This document shows, piece by piece, positions 1 to 14,929 of a DNA stretch of 64,000 bases (positions are counted from its first letter, which is position 1; each line of letters opens with the position of its first letter). The position numbers and the translations under genes were made by a program. The notes beneath the pieces were generated by a model. The model did no database searches, had not been told where the DNA came from, and was given only the letters and a program-made list of their open reading frames with translations. The stretch is from Sapria himalayana. Taxonomy: Eukaryota; Streptophyta; Magnoliopsida; Malpighiales; Rafflesiaceae. The stretch spans positions 212,794 through 276,793 of the forward strand of contig JAREIK010000775.1 of NCBI GenBank assembly GCA_029783825.1, read 5' to 3'.

Positions 1-3000
1 CAATCTATCTATCTATCTATCTTTAAATCTATCAATCAATATGACTATCAATCTATATATCAATTTGTCTATAAATCAATATATCAATCTAACTATCTTT
101 CTATCTATTTATATGTATACCTATCTGTCTATCTATATGTCTATTTATTTGTTTATTTATCTACCTATCTTTATGTCTATATGACTATCTATCTAACTAT
201 TTATCTATCTGTCTATCATTTTATCTATCTATCCATCTATCTATTTGTCTATCTATCTTTCTCTCTATTTATCTATCTAGTTATCTGTCTATCGATTTAT
301 CTATCTCTATGTCTATCTATCTTTCTAATTAACTATCTATCTATATATTTATCTATTCATCTATCTATCAATTTATCTATCCAACTATTTTCCCATCTAT
401 CTAACTATCTATCATTTTATTTATATATCTATCTATATATATATATGGATCTATTTATATAACCATCTAACTATCTATCTATCAATCTTTCAAAAAATAT
501 ATTTATTTAATTAGCAATCTATTTATATATATGGATCAATCTATCAGTTTATTATATATCTATCAATCAATCTATGTGTCTCTCTCTATCTATTTGTCTA
601 TATATCTGTCAATCAATCTATCTATTATTATATCAATAAATCTAATTAGTAATCTGATTATAAATTAGAATATCAATTTGACTATCTATTTGTGTATCTA
701 TTTGTTTATTTGACTGTCTAACTATCTATCTATCTGACTATTTATCTATTTATCTATCCATCAATATATTTATTTAATTATATATTTATTTATCTATATA
801 TGAATCTAACCATCTTTTTATCTATCTATTTATCTCTGTATCTATCTATCAATATGTATTTTTATTGATCTGTCTATTTATGTGTCTATCTATCTGTTTA
901 TCTATATACCTGTCTATCTATCAGTATATGTTTTTGTCTATTTATCTACCTATCTATCAATCAATCAATCTATTTATAAATCTAACTATATGTCAATGTA
1001 ACTATATTTAAATCCATATATTTATTTTCTCTATATATCAGTCTAACAATATTTCAATAAATAAATAAATAAATCAATCAATCCAACTGTCTATATATAT
1101 ATATATATATTTATATCTATCTATCTATCAATATATTTATTAATCTACCTACCAATCTGTCAATCTATCAATCTATCTATCTATCAATTGATCTATCTAT
1201 CTCTCTATCTATATATCAATCTATATATGTCTATATATCTGTCATCTATCTATCTATCTATCTTTTTATCTTTCTTTCTATCTATCAATCTATCTATAAA
1301 TCTATCTATTCATCTGTATATCTTTTTGTCTATCTATCTATCTAATAATCTATCTATCTATTTGTTTATCTATCTATCTATGTATTTGTTTATCTATCTA
1401 TCTATCTATGTATTTGTTTATCTAACTAACTAACTAACTATCTATCTATATTTCAATCTGTCGATCTATCTTTTGATCAATCTATCTATCAATCTTTCTA
1501 TCTATCCATTTATAATATGTTTATATATCCATTTTCCTTTCTATCTATCTATCTATCTATCTGTTAATCTATATATATATATATATATATATATATTATC
1601 TATCTGTCTATTTATATGTAAATCTATCTTTCTATATATCTATCAATCTATCTATCTATTTGTGTGTATATCCCTCTTTCTATCTATATATCTATTTTGT
1701 ATTTATATGTTTGTCTATATGTCTATCTATCTATTTGTATATCTATCTGTCTGTCTATCTATCTATCTATTTATCTATTTATCTATTTATCTATCTATCT
1801 ATCTATGTCTTTCTCTATCTATCTATCTATTTGTTTCCCTATCTATCTATATGTATATCTTTATGTCTGTATATATATCTATCTATTTATATGTCTATTT
1901 GACTATCTATTTATCTATCAATTTATTTATATTTTTATCAGTCTATCTATCTATCAATCAACATATCTGTATATCTATCAAATATATTTTCTGTTTATCT
2001 ATCTATCTATTTATTTTTATATTTATCTATATGTCTATCTATATGTCTATCTTTCTATCTATCTATCTTTCCTAACTAACTAACTATCTATCTATCTATA
2101 TATCTCTTTATTATATGTCTATCTTGCTGACTATCTATTGATCTATTTATCTATCTATCTGTCTGTCTATCTATCTATCTATTTAAAAATCTATCTATCT
2201 AAATATCTATCTATCTGGTCTGTCTATCTAAATGGTATATCAATCTGTCTGTCTATCTATCTATCTATATATCAATCTGTATGTCTATCTTTCTATCAAT
2301 CTGGCTATCAATCTATCTAATAATTTGTATATCTATCTATCTATGTACATATGTATCAATATGTATATGTATTTGTCTATCAATATTTCGTTTAATATGT
2401 CTATTAATCTATCTATCAATCTATCTATTAATCTACATATCAATCTATCTATTAATATTTTTATTACTTTTTCTATCAATATGTATATCTATATGACTAT
2501 TTAAATATATATCTATCTATATGTATGACTGTATATCTATATGTCTATCTATCTATCTATCCATCTATCTAACTATCTATATATCTATCTGTCTATCTAT
2601 CAGACTTTCTATCTATTTTGATATCTATTTGTCTAAATATCTATTTATTGATTTCAGTATCTATGTGTCTATATATATATTTATCAATTTTTCTACCTAT
2701 GTGTCAATCAATCAATCTATCTATCTATCTATATTTCTTATTATTTTGTTTCTTTCTAACAATCTATATGTATATTTATTTATCTATAATTTTGTGTATC
2801 TATCTCAGTATCTATTTATTTATCTCTATATATATATTTATCTATTTGTCTAACTATTTGTCTATCAATGTGTCTATAAATATGTCTATTTATTCAAATA
2901 GCTACTAGTCTAAATATCTTTCTTACTAACTATCTATCTATATATTTATCTATCTCTCTCACTATCTATATGACTATCTATCTATTTATCTATTTGTTTA

Positions 3001-3341
3001 TCTAATTATTTGCCTATTTATAAAACTATCTTTCTATATATCTATCTACCTCTCTATTAGTCTATCTATCTGTTTATCTATCTATATTTCTATATATCTA
3101 ATTATCTAATCTATGTAACTATCTGTATATCGATTTGTCTATAGATCTATCTAAATTTATCTCTATATATTTGTCTATATATCTATCTAACTATATTTCT
3201 ATCTATTTTTCTAAATATTTGTCTATCAATCTTATAATAAATATGTTTATATATTTGTCTATATATCTGTCTAGCTATATTTATATCTATCTATCTATAT
3301 ATCTATTTGAATTTCTATCTTACTATCTATCTATCTATCTG

Positions 3342-3374
<33 letters not shown>

Positions 3375-6300
3375 GTGTGTATCTATATATCTATCTATGT
3401 ATCTATCTATTATCTATCTATTAATATGTCTATCAATTTATCTATCAATCTATGTATCAATCTAATTATCAATCTTTCAATCAAATTCACTTTTAATCTG
3501 AATATCTATCTATATGTCTATTTGTTTATCAATCTACATTTCTTTCTTTCTATCTCACTATCTATCTATCTTTCTATTTGTCTGTCTATATGTATGTTTG
3601 TCTATGCATATATATATATCAATCTATCTTACTAAATATCTATCTATCTATCTATCTATATATCCATCTATCTATCTACTAATCTTTATATCTATATGTA
3701 TACCTATGTTTCTAGCTATCTATCTATCGACCTATCTATCTATGTGTCGATCTATCTATATGTATAAGTATTTGTTAATATGTCAATCTATCTATCTTTC
3801 TGTCTAAATATTTGTATATCAATCTTTCTATCTATCAATTTATCTATCTATTTATCTATCTATTTATTTATCTATCTATTTATTAATCTGTCTAAATATT
3901 TGTCTATTGACCTATTTATAAATGTCAATTAATTTATCTATATATCTATCAAACATTTTTTCTAAATATCTTTAAATATATCTATCTATCTATTAGTCCG
4001 TCTGTCTAGATATCTACCAATCTATTTGTCTATCTATCTAGCTATCTATATATCTATCTATCTAATTTTTTGTCTATCAATCTTTCTATCAATCTAACTA
4101 ACTAACTATCTGTCTGTCTATCTATTTGTCTGTCTATCTATATGTCTGCCTATCTATATGTCTGTCTATCTATATGAATATCAATTTATCTTTTTTTTTC
4201 TTTCTATCTGTATATCTATCTATTATTTATCTATATATCTATCCATCTATTTATCTATAAATATGTCAATCTTTCTATCTATTTGTGTTTCAATTTTTTA
4301 TCTGTCTATCTATCTATCTATTTATTTATCTATCTGACAATCTATCTGACTTTTACCTGTCTATCTATCTGTCTATCTATATATTTATCAGTCTATTTAT
4401 CTATATATCTATCTATTTATCTCTATGTCTATCAATATTTTTATTTATCTATCAGTCTATCTATTTATATATTTATCTATATATCTATATATCTTTCTAT
4501 GTATCTATTTGTCTATCTATCTGTAAATATTTCTATTAATCTATCTGTCTATCTCTTTGTATATTTATCTTTCTATCATTTTGTTTATCTATTTGTCTAT
4601 CTATATGTCTACCTATCAATATATATATCTATATAAATATATACCATTCTATCTGTCTATCTACCTCTCTATTTTGTTTCTATCTATCTAACTATCTAAG
4701 TATATATCTGGCTTTATTTCTATTTATTTATCTATCTATCTATATGACTATCTATTTATCTGTCTGTCTATATATATATATCTTTATATCTATCTATCTA
4801 GCAAACTATCAATCAATCTATCTATTTGTCTAATTATTTTGCATCTATATAACTATCTAAATGTATATCAATCTATCTATTGATTTATTCATCTATCTTT
4901 CAATCTCTCTCTAAATATTTTTACATTTGTCTAACTATCTAACTATATATTTATATATTTGTCTAACTATCTATCTCTTGATCAGTTTATAAATATTTCT
5001 ATTTATTTGACTATTTTTTGTTTAACAATCTTTCAAACTATCTATCTATCTATATATCTATTTATTTATCTATCCAACGCTCTATCTATCTGTCTATCTA
5101 TCTGTCTATCTATCTATCTTTCTTTCTTTTTGTTTGTATAATTATTTTCCTATCTATATAATAATCTATCTCTATATCTATCCGTCTATTTATTTGTTTA
5201 TATATCTATCTTTCTTTCTTTATATCTTTCTATCTATTTATCTATCTGTATTACTATCTGCCTATCAATTTGTTTATCGATCCATCTATAAATATGTCTA
5301 TAGATTTCCCTATATATCTATCTAAATATCTTTCTATCATCAGTCTAACAATTTGTCTATCGATCTCTTTATAAATATGTCTATCTATTTGTCTATATAT
5401 CTTTATAACTATCTTTCTATCTTTTTATCATTATATCTATCTTTATATCTATCTATTTGTCTATCAATTTATCTATTTATTTATTTATTTATCTATATGT
5501 CTATCTTTATATCTATCTATGTATATGTCTATCCATCAAAGTGTCTATAATTCTATCTATCAATCCATTTATCAATCAATCAATCAATCTATCTATCTAT
5601 CTATTAATCTCTATATCCATCTGTCTATATATTTGTTTATCTATGTGTCTATCTTTCTATCAATATGATAGTTTATCTATCTATCTATCTATCTATCGAT
5701 CTATATGTCTATCTATCTATCTATATACCTATATTTTTATCTATATGTCTATCTATCTATCTATCTATTTATGTATCTGTCTATAAATATGGGTACATAT
5801 GTGTCTATCTATCTGTCTAATTATCTTTTTATCTATCTATATAACTATCTATCAATCTATCTATTTATATATTTATGTATCTATATCTTTATAAATATAT
5901 TTCTATATATATTTCTAACTATTTGTTTATCTATTTATCTATCTATCTATATATTTATCTATCTATATATCAATCTATTTATCAATCTGTCTAACTATCT
6001 AATCTATCTATAAAACTATCTATTTTTTGTCTATCTATCTATTTTACAATCTTTCTATCAAACTATATATCTATCTATCTATCTGTTTGTTTGTTTGTCT
6101 GCTTATCAATCAATCAATCTATCTATCTGTTTGTCTATCTATCTATTTTTATATCAATCTTTTTGTTTCTGTTTCAATCTCTCAATCTATCTATTTATCT
6201 ATCTATATATCTCTCTATCTATCTATTTATTAGATTATATATCTAAATATCTATAAATCTATCAAGTTATCTATCTATCTGTCTATCTATATATCTATAT

Positions 6301-7566
6301 ATCTTTCTATCAATTGATTTAACTATCTGTCTATCAATATATATTAATATCGGTCTATCTATGTCTATTTATCTATCAATAAATCAATCTATATATCTAT
6401 CTATCTATTTCTCTGTCTGTCTATCTATCTATTTGTATATCTATCTTTCAATCTATCTATCTATCTATTTGTCTATCTATATGTCTATCTATCTATCTAG
6501 CAATTTAACTATCTATCTATCTATTTTTATATATTTCTATCTATCAATTTTTCTATATATCTATCTGTCTATCCATTTGTTTATCTATCTATCTATCTAT
6601 CAGTTATTCTATTTATCTATCAATCTTACTTTCTATCTATGTATCTATCTATTAAATTGTATAACTCTTTGTTTTTCTATTTGCCTATCTGTCTGTCAAT
6701 CTGTATGTCTATATGTATATCTATCTATCTTTCTATATGTCTGTTTATATTTCAGTCTATCTATCTACATATCCATCTGTCTGTCTATATATCTATCTGC
6801 CTTTTGATCTATCTATCTATCTATTTGTCTGTCTATCTGACTTTCTATATATATGTCTATTTGTCTATCTATATGTCTATCATTATATCTATCTATATAT
6901 TTCTCTATCTTTATGTCTATATTTCTGTCTATCTTTCTGTCTATCTATCTATCTATATGTCTATCTACCTATATATATGTATATCTATCTATCTATTTCT
7001 TTATATCTTTATCTAGCTATCTATCTATCTATTTTTCTTTCTTTTTATCTGCCAATCTACCAATATGTCTCTTTGTTTGTCTTTTTATCTATCTTTCTAT
7101 CTCTCTATTTTTATATCTATTTATATATATATAATCTATCTATCTATATATATATATTTGTCAGTCTATCAATCTTTTATCTTTCTATTCTATCTATCTG
7201 CCTATATATATGTCTATCTTTTCATCTATCTATATATCTATCTATATGTTTGTATTTCTATCTATCTATATTTCATTCATTCTTTCTGTTTATATATATT
7301 TTGTATTCCTCTATCTAGCTTTCAATCCATCTATCTATTTATTTATCTATCTATCAATTTGTTTCTCTCTAAATCTATCTATCTATATGTGAATATAAAT
7401 ATATATATTATACTATCTATTTATCTATTTGTCTATCTATCTAATAATCTGTCTATTTATTTATGTATCTATCTGTATAACTATTATTTATCTTTTTGTT
7501 TATCTATTTTTCTTATCTAACCATATATCTATCTTTATATATTTATATATATATATATATATATAT

Positions 7567-7597
<31 letters not shown>

Positions 7598-10500
7598 TTT
7601 TTCTATCTATGTATCTATCTATCTATCTATTTGTAAATCAAATTGTCTATCTGTCTATCTATCTATCAATTTATTTGTTTATCTATATGTATACCTATCT
7701 TTTTATTGAGCAATAAATAAATCTATCTATCTATCATTTTATCTATCAATCTTTCTCTATAACTAACTTTCTATCAATCAATCAATCTATTTATCTATCT
7801 GTCAATCTATCTATCTATCTATATGATTTGTCTATTTATATGTCTATCTTTTTTTCTGTCTATCTTTCTATCTATCTATCTAATTATCTATCTATCTATC
7901 CATCTTTCTGTCAATCTTTCTAACTATCTGTCTGTATATCTATTTGACTATCTGTCTGTTTATCTGTCAGTCTATCTATGTGTGTATCTGCCTCTTTATC
8001 TATCTATTTATTTAACTATCTATCATTCTTTCTATTAGTCTGTTTATATATTTGTCTATTTGTATGTCTATTTGTCTATTTATATGTCATACGGTCTATC
8101 TATATATTTTTTATTTATCTATTAATCTTTATATCTATCTATCTATCTATCAATCTTACTATATGTCTATCAATATATCTATTAATCTGTCTATCTTTCT
8201 ATTTATCTATATACATTTCTATCAATATGTATATCTATCTTTCTATCTATTTGTCTTTTATTTTGTATATCAAACTTTCTATCAATCTATATATAAATAT
8301 GTTTATAAATCTATATATTAATCTTTATATTAATTTGTATATTAATCATTCTTGCTATATGTCTATTTAAATAACTTTATATCAATCAATCTATCTATTT
8401 ATCTATATGTCTATTTATCTTTTTATCTTTCTATCTTTCTATCTGACTACCCATATATATATCTTTTTATCTATCTATGTATCAATCAAACAATCTATCT
8501 ATCTATCTATTTATTTATCTTTATATCTAACTATCTCTCTAAATAACTATCTTTCTACCTATATATATGTCTATCTATTTGTCTATCAATCTATTGATAT
8601 ATATATATATATATATATATATCCATCTATCTATCAATTGATCTATCTATCTATTTGTATATCAATTTATCTATCTATCTATCTGTATGTCTATCTATTT
8701 ATTTGTCTATCTATCTGTTAACTATATATTAATATATCTATTTACCTTTCTATCTATTTATCTATCAATCTATATGTATATCTAACTTTTTATCTATCAA
8801 TCAATATTTCTATATTTCTTTTTTTTATTTCTATGTATCTATCTATCTATCTACTTTTTTCCTATCTATCTATCTATCTATATATATGTCTATCTATCTG
8901 TCTTACTATTAGTCTATATATATATATATATATATATGTCTAACTTTATGTGTGTGTGTGTGTGTGTGTGTCTATCTATTTGTCTAACTATTTGTCTATT
9001 TATTTATTTATTTATCTATCTATCTGTCTGTCTATCTTTCTTTCTACCTATCTATCTATATGTCTACCTATCTTTGTATCTATCTATAAATTTATTTGTC
9101 TGTTTGTCTATCTATCTATCTATCTATCTGACACTTTATCTGTTTATCTATCTATCTATTTGTACTTTATATGTCTATCTATCCCATTTATCTAAATATC
9201 TATCTTTCTATATATCCATATATCTATCTTATTGTCTATCTATCTCTCTATCTATCAATTTAATAATCTATCTATCCATTTTTTTAATAAGTCTATCAAT
9301 ATGTCTATAAATCTATCTATGAATCTATCAATTTGTCTATCAATCTGTGTATCTATTTTTGTATCTATCTATCTATCTGTATGTATATGTATGTATGTAT
9401 CTGTCTGTCTATCTGTATGTCTATATATCTAGCTGTCTGTTTGTCTGTCTGTTGATCTATCAATCTATCTCTTTATCTATCTATGTATCTAATTGCGTGT
9501 ATATATTTCTATCTATTGGCATATCTCTCTGTATGTCTATCTATTTGTGTATCTATAAATCTATTTATCTTTTTATCTATCTTTTTATCTATCTGTCTGA
9601 TTATCTGTCTATCTATTTTTTATTTGCTTATCTTTTTTCTATCTTTTAATCTATATATCTTTCTAATAATTTGTCTATATATCTATCTATCTATCTATAT
9701 ATCTATCTGTCTATCTTAATATATATATATATATATATTTGTCTGTCTATCTATATATCAATTTATCTAACTAATGTCTAATAATTTATCTATCTATCTA
9801 TAAGTATATTTATTTGTCTATCTATCTATCTATTTATCTATATATATGTCTATCAATTTGTCTATCTATTTGTCTTTCAATTTGTATATCAATCTATATA
9901 ATAATTTATATATCAATTTGTCTATAAATATGCCTATCAATCTATATATTAATTTGTCTATCAATCTTTCTATCAATCAAATTATCTATCTTTCTTTCTA
10001 TCTGATCTATGTATTTTTCTATTTATCTATCAATCTATTTTTTTATCTATGTATATGTTTATCTATCTATCTATATGTCTCTCTATCTAGCTATCTATAT
10101 ATCTATCTATCTATTTGTAGGTTTATCAGTCTATATGTCTATCTTTTTAATTATCTGTCTATCTATTTATTTATCTATCTATTCGTCTTTTTTTATATCT
10201 AGTTCTCATTCAAATTATCAAACTATATATCTATCTATCAATCATTCAATCTATATGTCTATCTATCTGTATAATAACTTGACTAATTATCTATCTGTCT
10301 ATCTATCTATTTGTCTGTCTAACTATATGTCTATTTGTGTGTCAATTTGTCTATTTATCTATCTGTCTATCAATCTGTCTATATATATATATATTTATTT
10401 ATTTATCCCTATTTGTCTATCTGTTTGTCTATCTACCTTTCTCTCTGTATGTCAATATATCTATCTATTTATCTTTCTATCTATCTCTCGATCTAAGTAT

Positions 10501-11679
10501 ATAACTATATGTCAATCTATTTGTTTATGAATTTCAATATCTTTCAATCTATCTATTTATTTATTTATCTATCTGTCTATATATCTTTCTACATTCCTAT
10601 CTATCTATCTATCTATCTGTCTAATAATCTTTATATGTATCTTTATATCTATTTGTTTAACTATCTATCTATATTTCTATCTATCTGTCTATCTTTCTAT
10701 CTCACTATCTTTTTATTTATATATTTGTCTATCTTTCTATCTATCTATCTGTTAATTAACTTGTCTATCAATATGCATATCATTATGTCTATTAATCGAT
10801 ATATCAATCAAATTATCAATCTTTGTATCTATTTGTCTATCTATCTATCTAACTATCTATAAATCTATCTTTCTTTTTTATCTATCTATCTATCTATCTA
10901 TCTATATGTTTATTTATATGTCTATCTATCTGCCTATTTATTAGTCTATCTATCTTGCTATTTGCATGTCTATCAGTCATGCTATCTATCTATTTATCTA
11001 TCTATATATTTGCATTTGCATGTCTATCAATCTTTGCAATTTGCATGTCTATCTGTCTATATGTCTGTCTATCTTTCTATCTATTTATCTATCTATTTGT
11101 AGGTTTATTTGTTTATCAATCTTTCTATCAATCTATCTATCAACCTGTCTATATATCTCTGTAACTATCAATCAATCTATCTATCTATCAATCTGTCTAA
11201 TAATCTATCTATTTTTCTATCTTTCTATATATCTATATATCTATCTGTCTGTCTGTCTATCTATCTATTTAACCGTCTATCTATATGTTTGTATATTTGT
11301 TAATAAATATGTCTGTTATATATTTGTCTATCTATGTATCTATTTATCTAGTTATTGATCTATCTATTTGTTTATCTATCTATCTTTCTATCTGTTTCGC
11401 TATTTGTTTATCTATCTATCTATCCAATTGTCTATCTATTTATTTATCTATTTATCTATCTATCATTCTATCTATCATTGTGTCTATCTATTTATATATC
11501 AATCTATCTATCTGTCTATCTATCTATCATATATATGTCTTTCTTTATGCCTAACAATCTGACTGTCTATCTATCTATTTGTCTATCTTTATGTCTATGT
11601 ATATATTTATTTAATACTCTATCAATCAATCAATCAATCTATATATCTATCTGATCTGTCTATCTATCTATCTATCATT
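1..11679 (+). repeat. Degenerate (CTAT)n satellite array, block 1
   Basis: The whole stretch is built from a 4-bp unit, CTAT on the + strand, with common variants CTGT, CTTT, CTAA and CAAT (as in TCAATCAATC). It contains short perfect sub-blocks, AT runs (near 1,096, 1,570, 7,545, 8,597, 8,916 and 9,719), a TTTA run near 7,565-7,600 and a TG run at 8,949. All three + frames stay open because the 12-nt cycle reads Ile-Tyr-Leu-Ser, while the opposite strand has TAG every 12 nt. I see no gene here. The block stops abruptly at the CACTA terminus at 11,680; its left edge is outside the window. Confidence 0.95.
8949..8970 (+). repeat. (TG)11 run inside the CTAT array
   Basis: A perfect TG dinucleotide run, directly preceded by an AT run at about 8,916-8,937. 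It is a local slippage product within the tetranucleotide array. Confidence 0.9.
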
Positions 11680-12110
11680 AACTACAAGAAAAATTCCATG
11701 TAGCTAGGGACAATTCCCTAGCTATATGAAAGATTTCCGTTGCTAAATGGTAAATAGCGACGAAATATAAATGGATCGTGTTCCTTTGTAAAGTGCTTCT
11801 TGCTAAATTTAAGCTACGCAATTTTCCCTAGCTAAAAAATTAGCGACGAAAAATTCCCTCGCTAAAAAAGAAAAATTCCGTTGCTAAAATAACAAGATAA
11901 ACAAAATATTCCATCGTTAAACAAAAATAACGATGGCTGAATCCCTAGCTAAAGTACCTAGCATTAGAAAATTAGCGATGGAATAATTGTCGCTAATTTT
12001 AATAATTTCCTAGCTAATTATCTAGGGAAATTTCCTTTTCTAAATTAGTGAGGGATTTTTCCCTCCCTAATTTAGCTAGGGAATTTTCCCTACCTATTTT
12101 AATTTCAAAA
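11680..12110 (+). repeat. CACTA 3' terminus: TIR and subterminal repeats
   Basis: The satellite changes abruptly to AACTACAAGAAAAATTCC at 11,680-11,697. The next 400 bp repeat two motif families in both orientations: TAGCTAGGGA / TCCCTAGCTA and TTAGCGACGGAA / TTCCGTCGCTAA with variants. In En/Spm such subterminal motifs bind element-encoded protein; that role is inferred here. The repeats fade near 12,110 into AT-rich DNA (12,110-12,240) with nothing recognisable. Confidence 0.85.
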
Positions 12111-12239
12111 ATATTGACATAATTTAAAAAATTTTAAAATTTTTTTTAATTAAATAATTTATTATTTTTAAATCATATTGAATAAAAATTGAAACTATAA
12201 ATAATTTATATTAAACAAAAAAAATCATTTAATATCTTA

Positions 12240-13420
12240 TTCAAATTCAATATTTTACATAATTGAAACAAAAAAATAACATGCTTTTATTTTTATTCAT
12301 CAATGTATCTATCGACAGTGCATAAAGTATAATATATCCATTCATTGATGTTGCTTTCTCTCCCTCTACTCCTCCGATTATCATTTTTCTACTACGACGA
12401 AGCTGTCCAAGTCACGACATGTAATGTATAGTGAAAAATCTCATCACTTATAGAAGCTTTGTATGAGGAACAATGCGGCATCAAATCTGTAAGAAAATTA
12501 AACCACTTAGTCAAAAAAAAGTTATGTTTTGATACATATATAATCCTGTAGTATATATGTAAATATATATTAGCAATTCACTCGTACATATATTACTATA
12601 GTATATGTACATATAAACAACAGTATTAAGTGTACATATCAACCGAGTACAAATATACACAGTATATACGTACATAAAATACTATAGTATTAAATGTACG
12701 TATATACTGACTTTATTCTTACGTATATATCTCAATAGGTGTTGTTGTTGTTGTTGCTCCCGCTGCCGCTCCTGCCACTATTGCTATTGCCGCTATCGAT
12801 GCCAATACCACTGCTGTTGTCGCAACTGATGTCGTCACCACTACTGCCGAAGCTGCGGCCGCAAGCTGCTGTGGCAGCTGCCGCCGTTGCCCCCGATGCT
12901 GGAGCTATCGCTGCATGCTGCTGCGGCCTCTGCCACCACTGCTACCACCACCGCCGCTGCTGCCGCTGCTTCCTATGCTATCACTGCTTTCTGTGTAGCT
13001 ACTGCTAGCGCCACTACTGTCGCTGCTTCCAGTGCAGCCGCTGCCTTTGCCTTCTATGCCGCCGCTTCCTTCGCTGCCTCCGCAGTAGTAGCCCACTACT
13101 ACCATGGCTGCCACCGCCGCTTCAACTGCCGCCATGGCTGCTGCCACCCCTGCCGACGATGCTGCAGGCACTGCTGCTGCCACTATCACTGTAACCACCC
13201 CCCGTGCCACTACCACCTCTGCTATCACTGCCGCTGCCACCGCTGTCACTGTTGCAACAACAACCTCTAATGATAATAAGCTTTTACATACCTATAATAG
13301 GCTAAAACTCTATCCAAAAATTTTGGACAAACACAAACATATTCACAGATATATAAAAATTGTTATTATATACAAGAACAAGCAAAAATTGTAGTTGAAT
13401 GCAATACAGTTGTAAAAAAA
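12240..13420 (+). repeat. Module A, copy 1 (AT palindromes plus GC-rich triplet tract)
   Basis: First of three related copies (others near 13,560 and 33,895). Order: a conserved ~200-bp block with landmarks ATCAATGTAT, GATGTTGCTTTCTC and CTCCTCCGAT; a palindromic minisatellite based on GTACATATATAC (about 12,540-12,735); a GC-rich triplet tract (12,737-13,270); then a tail containing CATACCTATAATAGGCTA. The GC tract is a degenerate GCN/ACN/GTN series reading Ala/Thr/Val on the + strand with at least one frameshift. No known protein family is recognised, and it may be an aged compound trinucleotide repeat. Confidence 0.8.
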
Positions 13421-13559
13421 ATTAATTAAATAATTTAATATTTTAAAAATAAATTTACTTAAAACATAAACTATAAAACAAAATTTTAAATTAAAAAAAA
13501 TTGCATTCAATAACTTATTCTAATAAAATATTTTAAATATCAAAAACAAAAAAATAATA

Positions 13560-14530
13560 AAAATTATATTACATCTTATTAATCAATGTATTTACCAAAT
13601 GTACATAACGTATAATCTATCAATGCATTGATGTTGCTTTCTCTCCCACTGCTCCTCCGATCACCAACTTTCCGCTGCAAAAATACTGTCCGAGTCATGG
13701 TGATTCATGTTTGTTGAAATATGTGTTCACTTATACAAGCTTCGTATGAAAAATAATGTGGTACCATATCTGTAAGAAATTTAAACCACGAAATCAAATC
13801 AAATTAAATAAAAAATAACTATATTTTGATAAATATATTTTGCTGCTGTAAATATGTACATATATACTAGCATTTCACTCGTACATTTATTACTGTAGTA
13901 TATGTACATATAAACTACAGTATTATACGTACATATATACTGAGTACATATATATACTCCATATATATGTACATAAATTAATGTAGTATTATATGTACAT
14001 ATATACTGACTATATACATACATATATACTGACTATATACATACATATATACTGCATATATTGCCGTTGCTGCTACTCTCGCTACCGCTACTGCTCCCGC
14101 TCCCACTGCTACTGCCACTTCCGGTGCTACTCCTAATGTTGCTGTAGCTGCCGATGCTGCCGGTGCTGCCACTGCTGCCCCTATTGCAACCACTACTACC
14201 GTCGTAGCCGCTACTGCAGCCGCTGCCGCTGATGTCGCTTCTGCTGCCGCTGCCACTGATGCCGCTAGTACCACTGCTACATCTTATGTCATTGTTGTTG
14301 CTTCTGCCGCAACTATCACAACTGCCAGTGATGTTGCCTCAGCCGTTGCTATGGCCATTGCCTCTTCCACTACTGTCACATCTGTCACTGCCGCCGCCAC
14401 CACTGCTGATTATGAACTTTTACATACCTATAATAGGCTACAACTCTACCCAAAAAATTAAGAGACACAAAAACATATTCATAGATATATAAAAACAAAT
14501 ATTATAGACATGAACAAACACAAATTAAAG
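13560..14530 (+). repeat. Module A, copy 2 (tandem to copy 1)
   Basis: It repeats copy 1 in order: the ATCAATGTAT...GATGTTGCTTTCTC block, GTACATATATACT palindromes (13,850-14,060), a GC-rich triplet tract (14,060-14,410) and the same CATACCTATAATAGGCTA tail. From about 14,061 a + frame of roughly 125 codons reads Ala/Thr/Val-rich and continues through the tail to a stop at 14,459. Third-position differences dominate among neighbouring triplets. The 140 bp between copies 1 and 2 is AT-rich filler. Confidence 0.8.
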
Positions 14531-14532
14531 TT

Positions 14533-14929
14533 TATTCTCATACAGCTTCACCAAAAATCCAAAAGATATCCAGCAATTATGTTTAGAGATAAAGAGAGTG
14601 CAAAAATATAATGTTTTTAGAAAAATATTGATAATATAAGATAGCCCTCTTTTTTATAAAGTTGAAATCGGTAAATATGGGACCCATGCATTGGAAGGAA
14701 CGTGAAAATGTCGGAATGCTTTGAATTAGGATTTTTTCTTTTCTCTCACATAATGTGTCCTGCAAAGATTCATAATTTGGTTAATCGAAAAAGCAAAGAA
14801 CAAAACCAGAATAAAAAAAATTAATACTTGCAACAAAATATCATAATTATTTACAACACATAGACAAAAATAAATAATAGTTCATAAATAATTCTCATAC
14901 TCAATCATCCTCATAATTTATAGGGAATG
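14533..14929. other. 3' flank of transposase gene 2, no gene seen
   Basis: AT-rich DNA between module A and the end of the second transposase pseudogene. In minus orientation it would be the 3' untranslated region. No domain or repeat is recognised. Confidence 0.5.

Noticed and set aside
1473..2075. 200-codon and similar long open frames rich in Ile/Tyr/Leu/Ser throughout the CTAT blocks
   Set aside because: They are translations of the 4-bp repeat. All three frames on one strand are open at the same time, and there is no conserved domain, no codon bias and no promoter.
1..11679. CRISPR-like repeat/spacer organisation
   Set aside because: The repeats are a degenerate 4-bp unit without unique spacers of constant length, in a plant nuclear context.
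12739..13270. Leu/Pro-, Cys/His- and Gly/Ser-rich frames across the GC-rich tract
   Set aside because: They overlap on both strands of a degenerate trinucleotide tract and match no family. The tract is reported as part of module A instead.
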